Shown piece by piece: positions 58,037-64,000 of a stretch of 64,000 nucleotides of DNA. Below the pieces are notes generated by a model, which did no database searches, was not told the DNA's origin, and saw only the letters and a program-made list of their open reading frames with translations. A program made the position numbers and the translations under genes. The DNA comes from JAMCRM01 sp035561075. Lineage in GTDB: Bacteria > Acidobacteriota > Terriglobia > Bryobacterales > Bryobacteraceae. Numbering within the stretch: the stretch's first letter is position 1; the number at the start of each line of letters is the position of its first letter. The stretch is taken from positions 18,378-82,377 of the forward strand of contig DATMYF010000062.1 in assembly GCA_035561075.1 (NCBI GenBank), given 5' to 3'.

Positions 58037-59181
58037 TGACTACGGCTGACTCGGGGATGCGTGCTGTCGCGGCCGCACCGGCAACAGCCGCCTCAGGACG
58101 ACTGGTTGCGCTAGACGCGTTGCGCGGCTGGGATATGTTCTGGATCATCGGGGCGGATCGCGTGATCAGGGCCGTCGCGAAGAACAGCGACAGTCAGTTT
58201 CTCGCGTCTCTTGGCACGCAGTTCGAGCATGTCGAGTGGGAAGGGCTCCGTTTCTACGATCTGATCTTTCCGCTGTTTCTTTTCATGATCGGCGTATCGA
58301 TCCCGTTCGCGTTTGCGCGCCGGCTAGGCGGCGGCGAGTCGAAGAAGGCACTCTACAAGCATATCTTCGCGCGCGCGGCAGTTATGGTGTTCTTCGGAAT
58401 GCTGATCACCGGCAACCTTCTCCGGTACAGCTATTCGAATCTCGACATCAGCTACAGCGTTCTTCAGGTGTTGGCCCTCGGCTATGTTGTCGCTTCCGTC
58501 CTGTATATGAATCTCGCGCTTCGACCACAGATTCTCGTGACTGCGGGGATGCTCGTGCTGTTCTGGGCTCTGATGACGTTTATCCCGGTTCCGGGCCATG
58601 TCGTCGGCGTGTATGCCCCCGGAGCGAACTTCGGCGACTGGTTGAATCACCTGATCCTCGGGAACTGGCAGGTTAAATATCCAAATTCGTGGATTCTGAA
58701 CACCCTGACCTATGGAGCCACTGCGATGATGGGTGTTTTCGCCGGCACCCTGTTGCGCTCTTCGCTCGATACGCGCAAGCGACTGCTGTGGCTGGGCGCC
58801 CTGGGAGCGGGATGCCTGATCGCGGGTTACCTGTGGAGCCTGCAATTCCCGATCATCAAACGGCGGTGGACCAGTTCGTACGTGCTCGTTGCGGCCGGCT
58901 GGAGTTACTGGTTGCTTGCGGCCTTCTACTGGGTAGTGGACGTGAAGGGCTATCGCAAATGGACATTCCCGTTTGTCGTCGTCGGCATGAACTCCATCGG
59001 CGCTTACATGGGCTGGGGACTGTTCTCCGGCGCCTTCCGCCGCGCAGCCGAGGTCTTCACGAACGGTTTAAGGCCGTACGTGGGTGGCTGGTACGATGCC
59101 GCAACGTGGGCTCTGGCCGCCGGTATGTTTTGGCTCGTGCTCTATTACATGTATCGGAACCGCACATTCCTCCGGATCTAA
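58036..59181 (+). CDS. HGSNAT/DUF5009-like membrane acyltransferase
   Basis: 381 aa from ATG 58036. Typical opening RLVALDALRGWDMFWIIGAD, then FYDLIFPLFLFMIGVSIPFA and about ten membrane segments. A conserved-looking loop is PNSWILNTLTYGATAMMGVF, and GMNSIGAYMGWGL near the C-terminus is a family marker. The group includes heparan-alpha-glucosaminide N-acetyltransferase and NagX-like bacterial proteins that transfer acetyl groups to amino sugars across the membrane. In an N-acetylhexosamine-degrading island this suggests acetylation of released glucosamine or galactosamine. Unproven. Confidence 0.75.
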   Translation: MTTADSGMRAVAAAPATAASGRLVALDALRGWDMFWIIGADRVIRAVAKNSDSQFLASLGTQFEHVEWEGLRFYDLIFPLFLFMIGVSIPFAFARRLGGGESKKALYKHIFARAAVMVFFGMLITGNLLRYSYSNLDISYSVLQVLALGYVVASVLYMNLALRPQILVTAGMLVLFWALMTFIPVPGHVVGVYAPGANFGDWLNHLILGNWQVKYPNSWILNTLTYGATAMMGVFAGTLLRSSLDTRKRLLWLGALGAGCLIAGYLWSLQFPIIKRRWTSSYVLVAAGWSYWLLAAFYWVVDVKGYRKWTFPFVVVGMNSIGAYMGWGLFSGAFRRAAEVFTNGLRPYVGGWYDAATWALAAGMFWLVLYYMYRNRTFLRI

Positions 59182-59182
59182 A

Positions 59183-60514
59183 ATGAACAAACGCAATCTC
59201 GCAAATCTGCTGTTACACCAGAATCGACGAGAGTTCCTGAAGCGCGGCGCTGCGTTGGCGACCGCCGCCTTTGCTCTACCCGCCAACGGCCAGAAAAAAG
59301 GTCTTACCACCGTTCGTGTGGGCATCGTGGGTGTTGGGAACCGTGGCAGTGGACATGTGAGGAATTTGCTCCGACTCCCCGGCGTTGAGCTCAAAGCCGC
59401 TTGCGACCTTGTCGCCAGCAAGGTCGAAAACGTCCAGAACCTCGCGCAGAAGGCCGGCAAGCCCCGCCCCGAGTCTTACACCGATGGCCCACAAGATTAT
59501 AAGCGGCTCTGCGCGCGGCAGGATCTCGACCTCGTCTACGTTACTACGCCCTGGGAATTACACACCCCCATCGCAGTGGAGGCCATGAAGAGCGGCAAGC
59601 ACGCCGCAATCGAGGTGCCCGCCGCTACGACGGTTGAGGAATGCTGGCAACTGGTGGAAACCGCCGAAGCCACCGGCCGGTACTGCGTGCAGCTTGAGAA
59701 CTGCAACTACGATCGGGTCGAGCTGATGGCGCTCAACATGGTGCGGAAGGGTCTCCTGGGCGAGATCGTGCACGCCGAGTGCGGCTACCTGCATGACCTG
59801 CGCGAAGGTAAATTGGTCTCCAGGGCAGGGAAGGAGTTGTGGCGGCTCAATCACACGTTGCGCCGCAACGCCGACCTGTACCCGACGCATGGCCTGGGAC
59901 CGGTGGCGCAATGCCTCAATATCAATCGCGGCAACCAGTTCGACCATATGGTCTCGATGGCGTCGAAATCGTACGCGCTCAAGGCCTTCGCCGCGGAAAG
60001 GTTCGGTGCGGAGAGTCCCCAGAGCAAGCTGGATATCGCCCTCGGTGACGTGGTCACCTCCACCATCCGAACGCGCGCGGGGCAAACCATTATCCTTGTG
60101 CACGACACCAACACACCCAGGCCCTACAGCCGCAAGTTCCTGGTACAGGGATCGAAGGGGCTGGTGGAAAAGTACCCGACCCCGCGCGTCTACCTGGATC
60201 ACAAGAGCCCCGCGCACGAGTGGGAGGATCTGGAGAAGTACGCGAAGGAATGGGAGCATCCACTGTGGGCGAAACTGAGTGAAAGATCCAAGGGCGGTGG
60301 ACACGGTGGCATGGACTTCGTGATGACCTGGCGTTTGGTGGATTGCCTGCTGAAGGGCGAAGCCCCCGATATGGACGTCTACGACGCTGCGGCGCTCAGC
60401 GCGGTGACGGAGTTGAGCGAGCGCTCCATAGCCAATCGCAGCCGCACGATGGACTTCCCCGACTTCACGCGAGGCAAGTGGCTCTCCCGCGCGCCGCTGG
60501 GAATCGTAGCCTGA
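59183..60514 (+). CDS. Gfo/Idh/MocA-family protein, GH109-like (second copy)
   Basis: 443 aa from ATG 59183, one base after the acyltransferase stop. Tat signal (NRREFLKRGAALATAAFAL), NAD site VRVGIVGVGNRGSGHV, then AAIEVPAATTVEECW in place of EKP. The C-terminal GGGHGGMDFVMTWRLVDCLL is the strongest GH109 hallmark I can see. GH109 enzymes are alpha-N-acetylgalactosaminidases. It is co-operonic with the ceramidase-like and HGSNAT-like genes. Shares the layout and motif positions with the gene at 46997, so the two arose from one ancestor. Confidence 0.85.
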   Translation: MNKRNLANLLLHQNRREFLKRGAALATAAFALPANGQKKGLTTVRVGIVGVGNRGSGHVRNLLRLPGVELKAACDLVASKVENVQNLAQKAGKPRPESYTDGPQDYKRLCARQDLDLVYVTTPWELHTPIAVEAMKSGKHAAIEVPAATTVEECWQLVETAEATGRYCVQLENCNYDRVELMALNMVRKGLLGEIVHAECGYLHDLREGKLVSRAGKELWRLNHTLRRNADLYPTHGLGPVAQCLNINRGNQFDHMVSMASKSYALKAFAAERFGAESPQSKLDIALGDVVTSTIRTRAGQTIILVHDTNTPRPYSRKFLVQGSKGLVEKYPTPRVYLDHKSPAHEWEDLEKYAKEWEHPLWAKLSERSKGGGHGGMDFVMTWRLVDCLLKGEAPDMDVYDAAALSAVTELSERSIANRSRTMDFPDFTRGKWLSRAPLGIVA

Positions 60515-60531
60515 GACGGATCCCCAGCGAA

Positions 60532-60924
60532 CTAGCTGCGGGCGCGGGTGCGCTGCACAGCACGGTGCAAGGGGAGGCGGGAGGACGTGTCACAAACAAC
60601 GGCAATTGGCGTAGAGCCCGGTTTTGGCAACTGGCGGAGAGAGAGGCATTCGGAAGCGGACTCGCAGCCGTCTTGCCTTCCGTCCATTTTATGGGATGTA
60701 CAGTATGTCGCCAGAATCTCACCAAGTTCGGCGGCGGTGAAGGCGGATATACGCTCAAATCTCTCCATGCCAGGTATACCGAATATCTCCGTCTCTGGCA
60801 GGAGGGAATATCCATTATCAGTCTTCCCATCGAGTATCCACCAAAAGTAAGTTTCTTGTGGTATGCCGATCTCGCATAGTTTCCGCGCCAGTTCCAAGCT
60901 GCAGACCTGTTCTTTGATGTTCAT
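60532..60924 (-). CDS. Hypothetical protein (phage/island-associated type)
   Basis: 130 aa from ATG 60924. The first part MNIKEQVCSLELARKLCEIG, QETYFWWILDG and ERISAFTAAELGEILATYC resembles a small protein family often found in prophages and genomic islands (S.ELA..L.E.G..Q.s.F.W then ISAFT.AELGE.L). The C-terminal 50 residues do not look like the usual ending and are basic and Cys-rich. It begins just after a truncated restriction gene. Function unknown. Confidence 0.5.
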   Translation of the reverse strand: MNIKEQVCSLELARKLCEIGIPQETYFWWILDGKTDNGYSLLPETEIFGIPGMERFERISAFTAAELGEILATYCTSHKMDGRQDGCESASECLSLRQLPKPGSTPIAVVCDTSSRLPLHRAVQRTRARS

Positions 60925-60931
60925 GCTGTAA

Positions 60932-61690
60932 TCAAAGCAGACGTGCGGCGGCCGTCAAGATTTTATTGCGAGGATCACCGAAGGGCTTGAATACGCCGTC
61001 CTTGGGCTGGTCGATCAAGATGTTCCGGTCAGCCAGATAGAGGATCTTCGGCCGCCTATGGTCCCCGGCGCGGTTCCAGAGCGCCGCCGACAGCTTCCAG
61101 CAAATCTGGAACGCCACCATCGTCTTGCCTGTTCCGGTCGCCATCGTGAGCAACATGCGGCGCTTGCCCTGGAGGACCGCCTGGACGGCGCGGTTTATCG
61201 CGATTTCCTGGTAATAACGGCGGCTCATTCCCGAGGCGTAGTACCCTGGCGTCAGGAGGCGTCGCGCTGCTTCTGGCGCGATAGCTTGTCCGTGGGTGTA
61301 GCGGCACCAGAGGTCGCTCGGGGTCGGAAACGCCTCTATCTCTTGTTCCTTCCCGGTGAGATAGTCGAACTCCACGATGGTCTTGCCGTTCGTGGCGTAC
61401 GCGAACTTCAGCCCCAGGATCTCGGCGTACTCCTTAGCCTGCTGCAAGCCATCGTAGGGCGTCTTGTAGGTGGGCTTGGCCTCGACGACAGCAAGAGTCA
61501 TATCCGCGCGGTAGCGCAGCAGGTAGTCGGCGCGCTTGCCCGGTCGCCGTCTGGCCCGCGGGCCAGACACGACGATACGGCCATCCGTGAAGGTCGCTTG
61601 TTCCGCCAAGCAATGGGGATCGGTGTCCCATCCGGCAGCCTGGAGCATGGGTACTACGAACTTGCGGCAGGTGTCTGCTTCGTTCGGCAT
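60932..61690 (-). pseudogene. Type I restriction enzyme R subunit (EcoEI-like HsdR), truncated
   Basis: 252 aa from ATG 61690, whereas complete HsdR proteins are 800-1,100 aa. The nuclease domain is present (RADYLLRYRADMTLAVVEAK, the D…E-x-K core), followed by Walker A in LLTMATGTGKTMVAFQICWK and the YLADRNILIDQPKDGVFKPF segment. The reading frame ends within a few codons after GDPRNKI. All later helicase motifs are missing and no hsdM/hsdS is near. The remains of a lost restriction system. Confidence 0.85.
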
Positions 61691-62109
61691 GAGCGTGAGG
61701 GGCGCACGGCGAGGCGTATCCGATCCGCGGCCGGGGTTCGGGGTGACGCCGTGCCACTAAATGTGGTGAAGAGTTAGATATACCACGCCTCGGTTGGCGG
61801 CGCGAGGGCGTTAACCCCAGTCCAATCGCCGCGCAGTCCTACAATGCCTGGCATGAAGAAGGTGAACCACGCCGCCGCCGAGTTCCTGGTCGTGCCGCGC
61901 GGGGTGGAGCACCAGCGCGTGGCGGACCAGGAGTGCAAGGCGGTGGCGGCGAGTGCGACCGCTGGCGGCGGGGGGCTCGGCCAGCGCACTAGATGTCGCA
62001 GCGCACGTGTGGCGTACCTGCGCGTACCGCAGTTGTAATCCGCGATATGCAAGTTTACATGATAGACATAGGCGCGTCCGTAGAATCGAAGATACACACA
62101 GGAGGAGAA
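61691..62109. other. Intergenic region, no supported gene
   Basis: About 420 nt between the HsdR remnant and the glycosyltransferase. A 64-codon + frame at 61844 has an Ala/Arg-rich composition and no recognisable domain. The last 20 nt hold the AGGAGGAGAA ribosome site of the glycosyltransferase. No tRNA or repeat seen. Confidence 0.4.
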
Positions 62110-63012
62110 GTGGACGAAAGACTATCCATCGTGATCCCCGCGTATCGTTGCGCCAAGTTCCTGCCAGCGGCCATCGCCAGCGCACTACGCTGCCCCGCGG
62201 CGGAGATTCTGATTGCGGAGCATACCAGCGGAGATGACACCCTGGCAGTAGCCCGGCACTGGCGCAAGTGCCACCCGGATCGCATCCGGGTGATTGAGAC
62301 GGGCAGGCACACTCCCGGCGTGAGTCGGAACCTGAACCGGGCGTTTCAGGAAGTGAGAACCCCCTTCGTACTGCGCGTGGACGGCGACGACCTTGTGCGG
62401 GCCAGCTACATCCCGCACGCGCTGAACCGCCTAGCTGCCGACGAAAGCGTGGCAATCGTGAGCGGGCCGTTTACCACGATCGGATCGGACGAGTATCTCG
62501 ACTTTAACCGTCCTCCCGCTGATACCGAAGTCGAGCCGGAAGGTTACCGCAAAGTCTCGGGGCTCGATGCGGCCAAGTTTGTGCTGGGCTGGGCCCCTTC
62601 GATGTCGTCCTCCGGAACGATCTTCCGCATGACCGCCTGGCACGATGTGGGCGGCTTCGATGCGGCCCTCATGTGGGGCGAGGACTGGGAGCTCTGGTTC
62701 CGCCTGGCACGGCGCTGGTCGGTGGCTTGCTTCTCCTCGGAGATCGCGTTCTATCGCACTAACCACAGCGGCCTCACTGCCGTGAACCAGCGGCTGGACC
62801 GCCTCTGCTACCAGTACGATTACATTTACCGGGCCGCCAGGAAGATCTGGCCCGAGGCCGAATTGACGCCGCTGTTCCGGAAGGCGTACTTCAAGGCCGC
62901 ACGAACGTACTGCGGATCGGCGGTGCGCGCTTTGGAAGGCCGGCGCTTTGCGGAAGTACCGGGCCGGACCATCCGCGGCTTGCGGGGCCTGGCGATGGCG
63001 GCAGCCGTATGA
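62110..63012 (+). CDS. Family-2 glycosyltransferase
   Basis: 300 aa from GTG 62110, which follows GGAGGAGAA; longer in-frame starts upstream lack a ribosome site. GT-A fold motifs: LSIVIPAYRCAKFLPAAIAS, AAEILIAEHTSGDDT, the DxD-type LRVDGDDLVRASYI and the acceptor region MWGEDWELWFRLARRWS. It transfers a sugar from a nucleotide-sugar donor in the cytoplasm. There is no polysaccharide cluster around it, so its target is unknown. It is in the accessory end of the window. Confidence 0.85.
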   Translation: MDERLSIVIPAYRCAKFLPAAIASALRCPAAEILIAEHTSGDDTLAVARHWRKCHPDRIRVIETGRHTPGVSRNLNRAFQEVRTPFVLRVDGDDLVRASYIPHALNRLAADESVAIVSGPFTTIGSDEYLDFNRPPADTEVEPEGYRKVSGLDAAKFVLGWAPSMSSSGTIFRMTAWHDVGGFDAALMWGEDWELWFRLARRWSVACFSSEIAFYRTNHSGLTAVNQRLDRLCYQYDYIYRAARKIWPEAELTPLFRKAYFKAARTYCGSAVRALEGRRFAEVPGRTIRGLRGLAMAAAV

Positions 63013-63098
63013 TGTAGGTTATCTCTCCCCCCGCTCACGCCTGCGGTGAACTCGGGCCTGGCACCGCGGTATCCCCGGCCGCGCTCCGCAAGCGCCGC

Positions 63099-63317
63099 AT
63101 GAGCGCCGCGGGTCGCCAGCGGATCATCGCCGCCTTGAATAAGCGGTGGGCGGCTGTGCGGGCGGCGAAGGCGGAAGCGGCGACGCCGAAGACCGGGAAG
63201 AAGGCGGCGGCGAGAGTGGCGGCAGAGGCGAAGAGGCGGTCCACGAAGCAGGCCCCGGTTCGCGCACGGGTGAGGCTCCGTTCGACTCGCGGCTTCAGGC
63301 AGGCCACTCTCCCGTAG
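63099..63317 (+). CDS. Small Lys/Arg/Ala-rich protein or fragment
   Basis: 72 aa. MSAAGRQRIIAALNKRWAAV is the recurring 'S.AaRkRI..A…RWA' motif of small basic DNA-associated tails, followed by KTGKKAAARVAAEAKRR. The in-frame sequence upstream (SPAALRKRR) continues the motif without a start codon, so it may be the C-terminal end of a longer lost gene. No ribosome site. Low confidence. Confidence 0.35.
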   Translation: MSAAGRQRIIAALNKRWAAVRAAKAEAATPKTGKKAAARVAAEAKRRSTKQAPVRARVRLRSTRGFRQATLP

Positions 63318-63450
63318 CACCTCGACCGCGACGGGTTAGTGACCACCTGCCAGTGCGTGATCCCATGTCGGCGGCGCCCCTCCCCGGACGTGAATCCAGT
63401 GACGGGTGTCTCGATGCCAATCTTCTTCGTATCCAGTACACTCGATACGT

Positions 63451-63994
63451 ATGAGCGATGAGCGGTACGTCATTCCTTCTCCACCGGAACCGGAAAAGAC
63501 GCAGCTTGCCCAACACTCGAAAGAGCGGCGGCGAGCCATTTCGCAATCGTCATAGCTTGTTTAGCAGGTACCTTTACCGGGTGGCAGGCGTACGAGGCAC
63601 ATCGAGCTAGACTCGACGCAAAACACGCTTTCAAGGAGCAGGCGAGAGATATGGAGCGGGCACGCAAGGCGGCAGAAGACAGTGCGAAAGCCGCATTGCT
63701 ACTAGCCGACCTTGGAAAGCAGAGCCTCTCTATCACTGACCGTGGCGCAGTTGCGTCCGAGCGCAGCGCCCGTACAGCGGAGGCAAGTTTCAAAACGACA
63801 AAAGAACTATTCGCTGAAGGTCGCAGGGCGGAAATGAGCCGCATAACGACCGTTATGCAGAGATTGCCCGGAAGTCCGTTGAAAGTAAGCGACCCTCGGA
63901 ACTCATAGACTACGCGACCGCGACTCCCTTGGCAATTGGCTTTTTGGAAACGGCGTGCGCCATTGAGGACAGCAACATTGGAATCTGGCGGTAG
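63451..63994 (+). pseudogene. Membrane-anchored coiled-coil protein, frameshifted twice
   Basis: Three successive frames give one coherent protein. ATG 63451 reads MSDERYVIPSPPEPEKTQLA then SKERRRAIS; the next frame continues HFAIVIACLAGTFTGWQAYE (membrane segment) and HAFKEQARDMERARKAAEDS, LLLADLGKQSLSITDRGAVA (coiled coil) to about 63850. A third frame then reads NDRYAEIARKSVESKRPSEL and IDYATATPLAIGFLETACAI to the stop at 63994. Shifts fall near 63535 and 63850. Either a decayed gene or sequence errors. Confidence 0.5.
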
Positions 63995-64000
63995 CCGATA

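Overview
The window is GC-rich (low-to-mid 60s % by eye), gene-dense, and carries no visible rRNA or tRNA genes. The gene mix suggests a soil-type Acidobacteriota, most likely the Solibacter/Bryobacter side: an Oar-like TonB receptor with a carboxypeptidase-regulatory N-terminus, a SpoIVB-type (S55) peptidase, many Tat-exported Gfo/Idh/MocA proteins, secreted GH29/GH109/DUF4091 enzymes and PD40 fragments. This assignment is inference from gene content; there is no marker RNA to confirm it.

Layout. 1-3218: a PmoA-like (DUF6807) secreted protein, divergent from an amidase and an NCS2 purine permease. 3444-8974: two convergent two-component systems, a PhoR/PhoB-like pair on + and, on -, an NtrB/NtrC-like pair whose kinase has a heme-type sensor domain. 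9059-12263: methyltransferase, class-III aminotransferase and two small envelope proteins. 12384-16777: a tightly overlapping operon for cytochrome oxidase assembly (heme A synthase, heme O synthase, ABC exporter, SCO1, DUF420) closed by a clear terminator. 16849-22101: YdcH-like protein, RimI, a mutarotase-like protein, an oxidoreductase, an OmpA lipoprotein and a 7-TM protein. 22156-22680: an exported protein made of six near-identical 19-residue repeats, the most unusual object in the window. 22863-27750: ExeA-like ATPase, infC, and the rpoN-hpf-rapZ group. 27866-28986: gene debris, a nested palindrome and a nucleotidyltransferase cassette. 29077-34234: S55 peptidase/beta-propeller pair and a low-complexity secreted protein.

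34311-44625 shows gene decay: a frameshifted TonB receptor, a PQQ-dehydrogenase start fused out of frame to a cytochrome c remnant, and a probable transposase scrap. Intact genes lie between them: a lone receiver, a lone AsnC/RAM domain, a serine hydrolase, an AKR-like protein and an S9 peptidase resembling lasso-peptide isopeptidases. 45033-60514 is a catabolic island. It holds two GH109-like Gfo/Idh/MocA proteins, two GH29 alpha-L-fucosidases, a DUF4091/GH123-like hydrolase, a TIM-barrel epimerase, an amidohydrolase, a neutral-ceramidase-like enzyme and an HGSNAT-like membrane acyltransferase. Together they suggest removal of fucose and N-acetylhexosamine, possibly from glycolipid or glycoprotein glycans. 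60532-64000 looks like a decaying accessory region: truncated HsdR, unknown genes, a GT2 glycosyltransferase and a multiply frameshifted gene.

Main limits: family names come from motif recognition, not searches. Starts were chosen from Shine-Dalgarno spacing, stop/start overlap and signal peptides. Frameshifts could be real or sequencing/assembly errors.
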